A stretch of 64,000 nucleotides of DNA from Coprinellus micaceus (GCA_951394405.1 OX596341.1:2418001-2482000), one strand, 5' to 3'. Numbered from the stretch's first letter, positions 42,266-54,283 are shown. Numbers and translations are program-made. The notes: generated by a model from the sequence alone, not told the origin.

Positions 42266-43965
42266 CTAGTCGACCTCAAGCACGGTACCGCGCTGTACGC
42301 TACCCCATCCGACGAGTCGCCAATGCTTCTCGATACGTCGGGAAAGAGCGACCTTCTCGCCGACTTCCGTGCAGGCAGGGGAGGTGAGCTGGATCTTCGC
42401 GAGATCAGCTTTGACGCTGAGGACACGACCACCGGTAGAGGTGGAGCCGATGTTGATGAGGAGCAGTTCGCCCTTGATGAGCTTGGAGACTTTGGTCTGC
42501 TTCTTGTCCTCGGACTTGACACCAAGCAAACGACGGAGCAAGAACAAGCTGATCTCGAGTTCTAAAAAAGGTGTGAGATGGAGAAGTCCTACAACGTGAA
42601 GGGAGTTTGCATACCAGAGTAGACTTTGGGCAACTTGCCAACAGCCCCCAAAACCTGACCAACCAAACGATCGGCTCTGCACAGGGTAGGATCGATACGA
42701 GTCCCCACACCAATGAGACCTCCCGGAACCGCAAAGCTCAGAAGATTATTCTCCGCATGGAGCGACATAATCCTGCTATAAATCGGTTTGCATTTATTAC
42801 GCCCCTGGTTGTCCTTCGTCACGATCCCAGGCCTGATCTCCACTTCCAACCCAATGCGCAAGACACCCTTGAGGATGGAGCCACCAGCGACACCGCCTTT
42901 GAGCTCGTCGACCTCGGCTCCGGGCTTGTTGACGTCGAAGGATCGGATGACGATGAGCCGTGGGTCGGAGGTGAAGTCGCGGACGGGGATGGGGATGTTT
43001 TTCACGATGTATTCGTTCACAGCGTCGATGTTGTATTTCAGCTGGGCGGAGATGGGGACGATGGGGGAGTGTTCGGCGACGGTACCTGTCCGAAAGTTAA
43101 ATTCAATTCTCGAATGAGACTAGAGGGGACTCACCCTTGACGAAAGCCGAGATACTCTTCTGGTGGTCCAGCGCGGCCGTCTCTTTGATGAGATCGACCT
43201 TATTTTGCAGAATGATGATATGCTCGAGCTTCATAATCTCCACCGCCGCCAAATGTTCCGACGTCTGTGGCTGGGGGCACGTTTCGTTGCCGGCGATGAG
43301 GAGGAGCGCAGCGTCCATGACTGCGGCTCCGTTCAACATGGTAGCCATGAGAATGTCGTGTCCGGGGCAATCGACGAACGAGACATGGCGGACGAGCTTC
43401 ATTCTTGAGTTGCATCCGGGACGCTCGCAGGGGGGGTTCTCTTCCTTATCGGAGCGGTAGGATCGGTAGCAACCTGGTCGGGGGCAGGCGGGGTTCTCGC
43501 ATTGGTAGATCTACAAGGGAGATTAGATATGAATGGATGTATCTAAGGATATGGTGTGAGGACGTACTTTGGCGTTGGCGTATCCGAGCTTGATGGTGAT
43601 GTTACGAACGAGCTCGTTCTTGAATCGAACGGTCTGCACACCCGAGATCGCCTTCACCACCGTCGACTTTCCGTGAGCGACATGTCCAATCGTGCCTATC
43701 GCCAAAAATCAACACAGTTCCCTACTCCACGTTCAGATTCCTTGCGTACCGATGTTCACAGTAGCCTACACCCCCACCCGTTTCAGCACAGAACACCTCT
43801 AGAGCCCTGATAAACACACACCTGTTTCGAAATGACCTCGGGTGACAAGGGGTGCAGTTTGCTGATGTCGACATCGACAACAGGGATCTGCTCCTCGACT
43901 TCGTCCTCCTCGTCCTCAGAGTCGGACTCGTCGTGTCGTTTCTGTAGTGTCTCGTCGCCCGACAT
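42266..43965 (-). CDS. GCD11: Translation initiation factor eIF2 subunit gamma
   Basis: Exons (- strand) 43965-43822, 43765-43750, 43695-43568, 43510-43135, 43085-42615, 42561-42266; 476 aa. GTPase signature motifs are present: G1 [10 protein letters not shown]3 DCPGHD, G4 NKVDL. The family's Cys-rich loop ([11 protein letters not shown]...CERPGC) is also there, as is the C-terminal barrel ([28 protein letters not shown]). With eIF2 alpha and beta it carries initiator tRNA to the 40S ribosome. The acidic N-terminus ([12 protein letters not shown]) is typical of fungal forms. Exon 2 is only 16 nt. It is convergent with PDAP1, 223 bp apart. Confidence 0.95.
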
Positions 43966-45681
43966 GATTTGCGGTCGTTCAAGGGGTATTGAGCTTGCAG
44001 TAGTAGATGGATCAATTTTGTTCAAGGGGTCGAGTCAATTCCGACCACCTGCATCGCGTTGTTTGGCGTTGTTGTTTCTCATGGGTCAATGTATTCTCGG
44101 TAGTTTTCCAGCAACCCGCTCTGCTCCCCAGGCGCTTAAGCTCCGGTATCTCGAGAGGTCTGGGTCTAAGAGACCCCAAATAGCTGTAATGCAACCAAGT
44201 GCAGGAGGTAGACACCGCTTTGGAAAATTCTCTGCCCTTGAAGACGTCAAACCCCGCATGACGATAAAAACGTGGCCAACTTCATCTGGACCACTTCAGG
44301 ACCATGCCTCCGGCCTCATTGTTCTCATATTTTGCTATGCTGTCGGAGGTGTACCATGGGATTTCCATGAAGCTGCCTCGCTCAATTCATGGAACTCCTT
44401 CCCCTGGCCGTGGCTGCGGTAATAGGTTAGAGAGGATGAGGAGTCTCGAGTGGCGGCGGTGGGGCTCATCGACGTCATTGGACTGAATAAAACAAGTACC
44501 AGAGCTATGGCGCGCTTCCTTCCCTACTTCGATTATCAACGAACGTCTGGAACAGAATGGCCTACTACAGCGACAGTAAGCGCTTGTTACATGGTCAGCG
44601 AAACTCAGGATTATCCTCATGGGGCCGCAGGGAAGGTTGGGGACCGCCGATTCCCCGGACCGGATGCCACGAATGAAGCTCCGGAGCCAACACCTCAAAA
44701 CCCAGGCCAGGTAGAAGACCCAATTTCCAAAGCTATGAAGATGTTCTAACAGCGGCCCTCTAGTTTTTCCCCGCAAGCGATGATAGTAAATCTTCGACAC
44801 AGGGTAAGTGCAGCAATCTTCTCTCCGCCGTCACAACTACCGTTCCTAATCCACATTTTTAACCGCAGGCCACGACACAGGCATCCAAGACACGGATCAC
44901 CTCATCGGAAACCCCTATCTGATGCACAACGCCCTCAACAAACTCGACCACTCCCTCTCCGAGGTCATCGAAATCATGGAGAACGAAGGGTACCGCCCAT
45001 CTACTAGAAGTAGTGATGGACCCGCTGAACCGAGGCCGAAAGAAGGGATCGAGCTGGTGGGTAAATTCCAGGCATGGAGAGGGGAGTTGGTCGGGATTCG
45101 CGAAGGGCACGGGGGGCTCGGAATTCAGAATCATCGTGCGAGGGAGATGGGAGTGGAAGAGAGTGGGAGGCGCCCGTCGAGTTCTGGGCCCCTTGTCTCT
45201 CAGGAGGGTCCCATGTTCACGGATTAATTATATCGTGTCCTTGTGCCACATTTGGCTGACTATGGAGGAAGATTCCGCTTCGATGCTATGGATTGGCTTC
45301 AGCGCTCAAGATTGGGTTGATCTGGGCCCGTGGAATGAGTTCAGATGGGATCAAACTTCCAAGGATATCAAAGGGGATCAATTTATCAGCGGGGGGAGGT
45401 ACCGCGGGATGCTGTGCTGAACCATAAAAATACGATGGGTCTACAGAACGAACCGTCCGTATACTAGACGAATGAAAGCCATAAGGTAGCAACATAACAC
45501 TAAAGAACATAAGGTCATATCTGTGCGCAAAGCCAAAAGGCTCTCATACAGCGGCATGTTCGGATTAAAATTGATACATACGGAACCAATGCCACGAAAT
45601 GAATTGACCACCCCCCTCCGACGCAAAACACGATGCCAAATGACTGTCAAAGCGAGCGACACCTTCCCCACTGTCAAAAGC
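43966..45681. other. Intergenic, mostly uncharacterised
   Basis: eIF2-gamma promoter side (GGCGCTTA at 44131-44138), then about 1.5 kb with one possible small gene listed separately (44450-45227). Otherwise nothing recognisable. Confidence 0.4.
44450..45227 (+). CDS. Possible small gene, uncertain
   Basis: A frame ending at 45227 reads GHDTGIQDTDHLIGNPYLMH, NALNKLDHSLSEVIEIMENE and then a Ser/Gly/Glu-rich end. It opens after a good intron (donor GTAAGTG at 44,813, acceptor CCGCAG at 44,870) that joins in phase to FFPASDDSKSSTQG. An upstream frame of 99 codons from 44450 could be the first exon but I could not fix the join. No family recognised. It may be a relic. Confidence 0.2.
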
Positions 45682-46943
45682 CTACTCGACAGGCCTAACT
45701 GCAATGGGCCTATGGTGCCAAGCCCTGGGGTTGGGTCCGTGCATAGAAGACTTTCCCGTGCAGAAAATGCCGAAACGGCGAGGTGGGGGTCTTATGACAC
45801 GGGGAAGACTCGAGTCCTCCTCCGCAGTAAGACCCTCTTGAGAATTTGGCACCGTGTTCTCCTGGTCTTCGTCCGGGGCAGAAACTACTCGATACCCTGC
45901 AGTCTTCTGGTGGGACGATGTGCGGCGCCGTTTGACAGGCCTAGGATCCGCATCGCCATTGTGGGTCCGCTTGGTGAGGTGGGCGAGGGCCCGCAGGCCT
46001 TCGTCCCGGGTCCACAGCTGCGTGACTCGGTGCAGCGCAGACGGGTTCCGGGACGTAGCTTGTATATGGGCGTCTCTCCAATTGACAGGAGGCGCTGCAT
46101 GAGTCACGGAGTTGGTCAGAGTGCGTGGTGTTGTATCCAAAGGCACTTACGCGGCATTGGCGGTTCACACAGCCCGCGAGGATTTGCGGAGGGGGCATGG
46201 TCTAATGTCGGAGTCTTCACGGAGCCTCGAGGCGGGTGAGTCGATGTGCCGGAGCCACGCGACGGTCCTGCCCCGCTATGGACCTGGAAGCTCGGTGAAA
46301 GGGGGAGGAGGAGGCGTTGCACCCGTTCTGCCGTTACACGAAGGCATGCGAGGAGGAAAAATCGTCGGCCAAAAATCAAAGAGGGTAGCGGAGACCATGT
46401 TCTTACCTTGCAGCGTGTCGTCAATGCGGTGTCGCATGTCTCTGAGCAGCCGGAGTAGTCTAAAGTATGCTACTTTGTACGGCATCAGAGCGGGAGGGCA
46501 GTAGCTAAATTCATAGACTTGAACGCCTCTATTCACAAGGGCGTTGTGCACGAGCTTCATTTGGTCAGTTCAACGAGGGATGTGCTGCGAGAACACCACC
46601 GCCAACTCACCTCGATCAAAGCGGTGATCTGGCGAGATGCCCCAAATTAACACTCGTTTACCGGGATTCAGGCGACAGGTCATACCTTGTGAGAAATGGC
46701 AGCAAATTGAGAGGGCGGGAGAGCAAAAAGAGAGACGAGCGTCTCCATCGCCGAGAGGTAGTCGTCATTCAACGAGCCGCCCAGGGTATGGGCCAAATTT
46801 GCCCAATACCCTCGTGTCACAGCCTTGGTCGGCTGCTCGCTTACCGAACGGGTAGAAACCCGCCCTATATTTAATACAGAGGTCCTATGAGGTGGCTTTG
46901 AGGGGCGAGGAAGGGCAGGCGGAGAGATTTTGGTGCGAGCCAT
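45682..46943 (-). CDS. Unrecognised basidiomycete protein, 337 aa
   Basis: Exons (- strand) 46943-46686, 46628-46611, 46554-46407, 46327-46151, 46094-45682, joining in frame. The N-terminal part is helical: GYWANLAHTLGGSL, then LSAMETLVSLFALPPSQFAA, KITALIELVHNALV, and YKVAYFRLLRLLRDMRHRID. The rest is basic and disordered (PRPVKRRRTSSHQK, a possible nuclear signal; also PPPRRFGIFCTGKSS). I recognise no domain. Exon 2 is 18 nt and the acceptor of exon 3 has a poor pyrimidine tract, so the model could be off by a small exon. The start has an ATG with no good upstream alternative. Possibly nuclear. Confidence 0.6.
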
Positions 46944-47871
46944 GTGTGGTGGTGGAGAAAGAGATGGAAAGAGATGAGGCGTTCCCTTTTGCAAAGCGGT
47001 CCGGGAATTGCCATGACGGCTGTTTGGCGCCAAAGACTTGGTTTGAATTGCAACAGGGTCATTTCAGATCGGTGGGTCGCCCTTTTCACCTCATTCATTG
47101 CATATAATAGTATCTATGGTCTCGATGTAGAATAATTGCAAGGTAGATAGGCGGATTTCCACGAACTTTCGAGGGTTCCCGCGGGGGAGCATTTGATCGG
47201 AGTCTCGACGTGGACCTCGAGGACCCCCCTATATCCCTAGTTAACCCCGGTCTGAATGTCAAAGTTGTCAAAATTCGTCACGGCCTTCCATGGAGCTTCT
47301 GTCGCATAAGTATCTGGACCTCCTAATTTTTGGTCCATTTCCTTCGTCGCATAGCGGATCGTAGGTACCCGGCGACGCATGTCCTGTTTTTCAGGTAGGA
47401 GGGAGACTGGCCTCCCAATTTTTGAACCGGCATTCCGAAACCGGTGTTTGGATGGCTAAGAATCTAACCAGAGGCCTGGGGATTGGGCGTCCACAAGCCC
47501 ACCAGTTGCTTCCGAGCGGCTGGCGCCCGCTTCAAGACTCGAGTAGTCGGTCTTCGAGCACCCATGTCCTCTTGAATTTTACCCCACCAGATACTCCAGC
47601 TTTCGGCGCATAAATATCCGTAGTGCTCAAGAACACTTTTGAGTGGAAATCGACGAGCAAAATACCGGAGGTGCGGCCAATTTTGGTTCTGTTTTCGTCA
47701 CGTAAAGATCGGGGTTCAAAAAAGTTAGAGGGGGTCCTGGACCTCACGCTCGGTCCGTGGGAGTGTGGCAAAGAGTCACATGATCTCATTCTGGACGCGT
47801 TCCTCGAGTCGCTCGTGCGGTGAAGCATTTCTCTCACATACCACCACCACTGCCGCCACACCCGGTTCCCC
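46944..47871. other. Divergent spacer before ASF1
   Basis: Between the unknown gene (-) and ASF1 (+). It contains repetitive-looking words (CGCATAA.TATC twice near 47,302 and 47,607; CGGGGTTCAAAA at 47,711, also at 56,453) that may be transposon remnants. No gene supported. Confidence 0.35.
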
Positions 47872-48614
47872 ATGTCCCTTGTCACGATCAGGGTGCGTAA
47901 AACCTGAATTTAGCTTCAGAATCGCCCTAAAAGACTCCCAGAACGTTGAATTCCTCAACAACCCAGCCCGTTTCACGGACGTTTATCGATTTCGCGTAAC
48001 GTTCGAGTGTATTGCGCCTTTGGAGGAGGGTGAGTCAACATCAAACCAAAGGGGAACGCCTGGATAGCTCATCGACGCGTTAGATCTCGAATGGAAGCTC
48101 ATCTACGTCTCGTGTCCCGGACAAGAAGATCTTGACCAAGAACTCGACGACTGCCTCGTCGGACCCGTACCTGTGGGGGTCAACTCGTTCGAATTTGAAG
48201 GTACCGCTGTCGACCCAACCAAGATCCCCACCGAAGATGTCTTGGGTGTAGCCGCTCTCATCCTCACTGGATCATACAAAGACCAGGAGTTCGTGCGGGT
48301 CGGGTACTACCAGAACACGGAATACGATAATGAGGAGATGAAGGAGAGTCCCCCGGAGATCATCCAGTTCGAGAAGTTGGTGAGGGATATCAGCACGAAA
48401 CCCCGTGTGACGCGATTCCAGATAAAATGGTGCGCCTCCTCCACTTACATTTACCCACAAGCCACAGAGGGACTGACTTTTTTGAAGGGATGCCGCTCCT
48501 CCAGCACAGGTTGCTGCAGGTGCTGCCACCTCAGCTGCTGTCCCTTCAGCAGACGACCTTGACGACGGTATGGACGAGGACAAGCCACAGGATGGCGATT
48601 CGATGCAACACTAG
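47872..48614 (+). CDS. ASF1: Histone H3-H4 chaperone ASF1
   Basis: Exons 47872-47892, 47942-48029, 48084-48429, 48488-48614; 193 aa. The 155-residue immunoglobulin-like core is complete: VEFLNNPARFTD, YRFRVTFECIAPL, DLEWKLIYVSC, LDDCLVGPVPVG, IPTEDVLGVAALILTGSYK, VGYYQNTEY, TRFQIKWD. A short Ala/Asp-rich acidic tail follows. Exon 1 is only seven codons (MSLVTIR) but is fixed by homology. It binds H3-H4 dimers and feeds CAF-1 and HIRA during replication and transcription. Convergent with MCM10, 163 bp between stops. Confidence 0.95.
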
Positions 48615-48777
48615 CCCAATATACCTCATCTCATGACCCCTTCATCTTTGACGACCTTCGCGCGCCAACCCCTTTGCTTGTATTTATAGCCGGGTATATT
48701 CATGCCATTCCTCCTAGCTGACCAGTGCCACGTAGCTATTGTACACAATCCTACTAGAACGTTCTATATCACTCACA

Positions 48778-51086
48778 CTAAAAGTCGTCTAGATCTATCA
48801 TACCCTCGTCGTCCGGCTGTATTGTCCTTGGAGTCTGCTCGTCCGCGCCAGTCCCCGACTCTTCTTCTGGTGGAGGGGAAAGTGTTGCCTTGGGAGGCGG
48901 GACAACGTTGGAGAGCTTCTTGGGACCAGGCATCGGCCCCAGCTTGATTGGTCGTTTACTCGAGCAAAGTGCCGCCAGCCGTTCCCGCTGTTTAGAACCA
49001 ATCAGTTGCGTCTCGCGTAGTCCCAGACGAAACTCACCTTGTTCTCCGTATCCTCTGTAGCCTCTGTCCGACGCTGCCCTGGCCTGTGTGTGGGGTCAAA
49101 GCCAAGCGAACGAACGATGGTCTGATTATACGCCTTCTTCGGTTTATTGAGCTCTGCCACAGCCGAGTCTTCCGCAGCCTTCTCTTTCTTCTTGGTGCCT
49201 CCCTCGCTCGGCTTTGCCACTCCCTTCTCTTGCGCAGAGTCAGCCTTGACCTGAACGGCTTCTCTCGCTCTCAGGACCGCCTCCATACCCTCCCTATCCC
49301 TCTCCAGCATCTTCTTCAGCTGTTTCTCCGTTTGGTCGTTCGCCATCTTCCGCTGAGCTCGAGCCTGGCCTTCGCGTCCCATGTTCTCAGAGACGAACAG
49401 GGAGGAGGTGCTGTTGTCGCCTCGGACGACGTGCCCAGAGACGATGTACGTCGCGCCTGAGGACGTTGAGGGCTCCAGGCCCCATTTGCGCTTGGGGTCA
49501 TAGTCGTGCTTCCGTTTCACGACGCTGCTCGAGGTCATACCGCCAGTGCTATAGAAAAGGGCTAAGAGACTTTGCGTAGGGTATGGGGAGAAACGAGACG
49601 TACCCAACCGAGAATTCGGCACGCCCTGCGCGACGATGCTGGACGGCAGCCTGGATATGATACTCGCAGACCTCACTCTGCCGTTTGTCACACCAGCTTC
49701 CGCAGACTTTCCCGTCCCTCTTCTTGACCTCGCACATCCCGAGGTCTCGCGACTTGCCAATAATCGCGATCGAGGACGCGCATTCGGGGGTGATACCGAG
49801 GATGTTATCCACTGGATGTGGTTTGTCGTTCGACCGCTGAGCCACTGTCAGTAAGGAAAGGGAGTGAAGTGAGAACTTTGCGACGCGCACCTGGTACGGC
49901 TTCATAATCTTGGGGTTGAGCAACGCAATGACGTCCCCCTCCTTAATCTTCTCGAGCGTCTCGAACGCGCCCCTGCTCCCACCCCGATACACTTTCTCCG
50001 GGCGACTCCCATCTCCCTTATCCACAACGTCCACACTCTCCGCCTCAAACAGCAGTAGGCTGAGGAACGCATCCCCGCGAATCATCGCCTTTCCTCCAGT
50101 CGCCGACGATTTCGACCGCGCGCCAAAGTCAATCAGCTTGATATTAGTGTACTTGCGCCCAGTGGGTTTCTCTGGTTCTGCTTTGGCCTTCCCGTTCTTC
50201 TTCCAGGAGGGTTGGGCGTCGGGGTCCAGAGTCACTGGAGCACGAGTGTACTTGATGGGACCACGTTCGGCGACGACGGCGATGGTGACCCAGTCTCCGG
50301 GGACGGGGACGTCGTAGTGTTGTTTGTCGGGTTGAAGGCGGATACAGGAGTAGAGTTGTGAGGGGGAGAGGTAGAACCGGCCTGTGAGGTGATCTTTGAG
50401 GGTTTCGTGTGGGAGGCTTCGTGACCTGCAACACGAGTAAGTAAGCGACGGGTGTTAGGATAGAAGTCGCAGACTCACTTCAGAGCGATGTTTGAATGTG
50501 GCTCCACCTTTTCGAACGTCGGATCATTGGAAGGAGGAGTGTGTTCGTAAGGACCTGGTTCAAGTTCTTCTATCAGTGTTAGGTCCTCGTCGCGCTTCAC
50601 CCCGACAACCGCCTGCTCCCCGAACCCTGTACTCCGAGCTATCGTCTGTTGAGGCTCGGCATCGTCTTGCTTGATGCTCGCGAGGTTCTTGAGAATGTTC
50701 GAGGGCTTAGGAGGGGGAGGTATTTGGGCACTGGCAGGTGTCGCCTTCCGCGAACTACTCCCGTTGGTCTTGGGTGCCTGCTTGAACGCAGGTTGGGGTA
50801 TGGGTTTTGGGCGCTGTTGCTGAGGTGGTTTCTCTGTCTTTCTCTTCTTGCCTGCTCTATATCAGAACTATCGTTCCTGACCTGTTAGAACGCACGTACG
50901 TGGAGAAGGCGTCTCTGGTACCAACAACTTGGGGTCAACTCGCTTCCTCTTCGGCGACGTGGGTTTTGAATTCGAGGGCCCAGCGTCTGGAAATTCCGCG
51001 AGTTCAGCCTGTAGAGCAGCAATTTTGCGTGCTAGATCTTCTTTCCTCCTCTTCTCTTGTTGAAGACGGTGTCCTGAAGACTCCAT
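48778..51086 (-). CDS. MCM10: DNA replication factor MCM10
   Basis: Six exons (- strand): 51086-50896, 50856-50479, 50425-49891, 49836-49604, 49548-49038, 48987-48778; 685 aa. A coiled-coil start (QQEKRRKEDLARKIAALQAE) and a Lys/Pro-rich linker come first. The central OB fold covers about residues 190-365 (GRFYLSPSQLYSCIRLQ, GDWVTIAVVAERGP, KLIDFGAR, GDVIALLNPKIMKPYQ). The MCM10 zinc finger follows (C-x14-C-x7-C-x3-C type block: ECASS, GMCEVKKRDGKVCGSWCD, CEYHI). The rest is basic. It stabilises the CMG helicase and recruits polymerase alpha. Intron 1 would be only 39 nt; it is needed for frame and has a CTAAC branch site. Confidence 0.9.
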
Positions 51087-51266
51087 GTTCTGCTGGTGGT
51101 GGTTCAAGTGTGAGAGCGCGACCAAGCCTGACACTGAGTGTGACGGCGCGTTACGTCACGCGGAAGGCACATGCACGCGACCGTGACCCGCGTGATAGGG
51201 GCTTCTCCTCGAAGAGTCCTAATTTCCAAGAAAACGACTCGGACAGGTCCTACTGACATACAGATG

Positions 51267-51545
51267 CACCTCTTTCATGTACGGCCTCGCTATGGTATGC
51301 ATTTTTAGTGGCTCGGCTGTGTATATATCAGTGACTTCACTATCAAGTCTACACCCGCTGTCACCTCCCGAGCGTCAAGGCTTTCAAAATCGGCGTCTAC
51401 CGCCTCGCTATCGCGTATTCTGGCAGTATAAAATAATAAAGCAGACGACCGTGGATCACCTCCTCGTATGTTGAGCCTCATGGCTTAGCCTTGCTGGGCT
51501 TGGAAGCCATTGGCGACGCAGCCGCTCCTCCGAAGTCTCGTCTAG
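51267..51545 (+). pseudogene. Decayed fragment of a NAT purine permease gene
   Basis: Matches the exon 5-intron-exon 6 region of the intact permease (27,525-27,800). Shared words in order: CACCT.TTTCATG, TATGCAT..TTAGTGG against GATGCAT..TCAGCGG, ACTATCAAGTCT, GTCAAG.CTTTCAAAAT, GGCGTCTAC, CTCGCTATC, then GGAAGCCATTGGCGACG and CGAAGTCTCG. The intron position is still there, so it arose by DNA duplication, not by a processed transcript. It has small deletions and stops and no flanking gene parts. Confidence 0.65.
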
Positions 51546-52122
51546 CTGTGTCCCCAGGTGCTGTGGCAACCTCAAGCCAATTCTTCTTGCAGAAATAGAA
51601 GAGGACATACATTTTTGTGACCCATCCTCGGTCGAGAAAGTTAGGGATGTCCCAAGAGGAAAGGTATCTAGACAGAATGTCCTCAGTACAATTAATCCTC
51701 CTTTGTCCTTTTCCAGAAACGTTGCGTATAGGTACGTTTCTCACCCCTTGTCAAGAAGGACAGTGAGTCTTTCTACTTTAGGGTAAACTCAGCTTCATAA
51801 CGTTCGTCACAATAACCGTAGCTGTCGTCAGAATTCGGATACAAGGGTCCTCCGCACTGCCTATCACTCGCACTCCCACGGAGAGGTCGGAAGAGTCAGA
51901 ACTCAGAGGGAGGAATATGGGGGCTTGTAATACCTGAATTCGCTGGCTCACAGCGTCCTAAGGTATCGAGCACATGAAAATGAGGCGCTCAAAGCCCTTC
52001 AAAGCGCCCGAAGATCATCAAAGTTGTTGGGCGCCTATTTCAAGGTGATCGGCATTTCCGCGTGACGCAGGTGGGGAGGTTCAGGCGTGGGTGCGATCAA
52101 AGCTTGCTCACCAACCACCACC
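51546..52122. other. Intergenic before the F-box gene
   Basis: Contains an isolated - strand peptide (about 51,570-51,690) with DIPNFLDRGWVTK, faintly like the NLR exon 4 motif. GGCGCCTA lies at 52030-52037. No supported gene. Confidence 0.35.
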
Positions 52123-53986
52123 ATGCTCAGTCTACCCACAGAAATCATCGTCAACATCATATCCAACCTCAACCTTCAAGGGCTTTTGGCCTGCAAACGG
52201 ACGTGCCGGAAGCTCAAGGAGATCTACGATGATTCCAGCCGACTCCAGTACCTTGCAGAGCTCGAAGTCGCCGGTATGATAGATAACCCCAATTGCCCCA
52301 TGGCCATCGTCGACAGGCTGGAGAAGCTCAGGAAGAAGGAAGATGCATGGGCGGCGCTACAACCTGACTTTACGGCGAAGATAGGGATACCGAAGACACC
52401 ATCGTCGGTGTACGATGTGACGCCCAACGTATACCTGCTAGGGGTGGCAATATCGTCTGACCTGCCGCTGACTCGTGGAATACAGTCTATGAGGCTGCCT
52501 TCCGACCTCGAGGACACGGCTACGCCATTCATTGAGCTGCAGATGGTGAAACACATTGTGGACTTTGGGACGAGCATCGAGGAGCATGATCTATTGGCGG
52601 TGGTTACCATGTGAGTGGAGCTCGACGTCCTACCTGTCCACTTCTGAAATATGCTCCAGGACACAATCCGCCGACCCCAACTACGTCTTCCTCTTGGAAG
52701 TGGCTCTTCTGCGCCACTCCACTGCGTCGCTGCACGACGAAGCCGACCGTCCCATCCTCCCCATCTGGAGCGTCAACGACATCGCGAGCGTCAGCATCGA
52801 AATTTGCGGCGAGAACTTAGCAATCACAGTCATGAGCCGCGCCGACGCCGACGCGCGAGCCACACTGCACATCTTCAACTGGAAGAACGGCAAGCGGAAA
52901 GGCCACCGACGGGTCGTGAATAACCTTGGCCTAGTCTTTCTGCGTGAGGACCTGATACTCATGCCCAACATCTCCGACCCTTCGTTTGGTATCTACCATA
53001 TCCCATACTCAACGCACGGGGGCAACGAGGATTGCATAGAACTCCAGCCCGTCGTCAACCTCGCACTCCCTGCCATCGCCGATGACCACGTCGTAATTGG
53101 TATCCAGTGTCGCTGTGACCCTAGTCCCACGGGAGGTGGAGTTTACCCCAAGTACGCACCGTCGAAACGGCCATTCGCGAATGATCCCATGGAGGCGATT
53201 ATGGTCACCGAGATGCGGATATCAGACCCGGCAAATGACCACAGAGCGGAGCCATATGTCATGTTCGTGCACCGCAAAAGGCTGATCGAACAGCTACCAA
53301 AAGACTGGCAGGCCAAGCTCCGAACGCTCGAGACAGAGGCCGCGACCCTGGAAGCAAGTGAGGCTTTGCAGACCGCGGAAGAAGAGGTCGACGGGGAACC
53401 CGGCGAGGGCGGCGAAGCATCCGAAGCCAACGCCACACAATGGGAGGAAGAGCCCCGCGCGATCAACAATAACATTGCCCCAATCATCCCCTGGGACGAG
53501 TGGGGCACGCGCCATGCGCGATGGCTCGACTCACACGGCTTCAGCAGCGTCTACATCACTTCCACTGCTGGACAACGGTTCGTGAGCATCGACAAGAACG
53601 CAACCCTTGTCCCGAGCCACATACGCGTCATTGACTTCAACCAGTACCATGTGCGCCAGGCTCTTGCAGGGGATCTGTATCCGTCCGTGGATAGGTTGGT
53701 GGGTGTGGATAGGCCAGACTACGAAGACGACGAGCCAGTATGGGCGAGGAAGGAGCCTTTTGCGGACCAGGAGGCGACGAGCGAATTACCGTTTATTGAC
53801 ATGAGCACGACGACAGCGTATAATTTTAATTCGGTATTGTTGGACGAGCAGAGAATACTTGGCATCAGGGTGAGTGCTTTCGTCCCATTCGTCCCCCGGT
53901 ATTCAAAACTGATGCCCGTACACTAGAACGTGGATGGAGGGGAATGGACTTCCACCAGAGAGGTAGAGTTGATTCACTTCGGTTGA
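52123..53986 (+). CDS. F-box protein with beta-propeller-like C-terminus
   Basis: Exons 52123-52610, 52660-53869, 53927-53986; 585 aa. The F-box is at the very start (MLSLPTEIIVNIISNLNLQG, then LACKRTCRKLKEI), as usual in agaricomycete families. The remainder reads as beta-rich blades (AITVMSRADADARATLHIFNW, LREDLILMPN, DDHVVIGIQCR). It contains an acidic low-complexity insert (about residues 410-450, EEEVDGEPGEGGEASE). It should link substrates to Skp1-Cul1 ligase; substrate unknown. Convergent with the aldehyde dehydrogenase gene. Confidence 0.85.
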
Positions 53987-54283
53987 ACACCGTCTGCGTC
54001 CACGCATCATGAACGAGAACCACCTTAAAAGCCGCTCGCTACGTTTATGTTGGATTTTCTACTAGGCAGCTGTCGAGAACGAGACAAGGCATTAGCAGGC
54101 TTTTTATACGCTCAAAGTCGCCTCGGTTGGCGCATCCGTGCAAGCCAAACCGCGACGGCCCATGCTGTTTTTTTTGATAGACAGACTCGATAGATAGATT
54201 TGCAAAGCTATTTCTACAGTTACATATGTCGTACACTCACAAAGTCCCAGTTTTGATTCCATTCCGCGTCGTGCACCCCCAGC

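Noticed and set aside
47281..47720. Possible retrotransposon remnant before ASF1
   Set aside because: Only short shared words with 56,400-56,640; no reverse transcriptase, LTR or target duplication could be shown.
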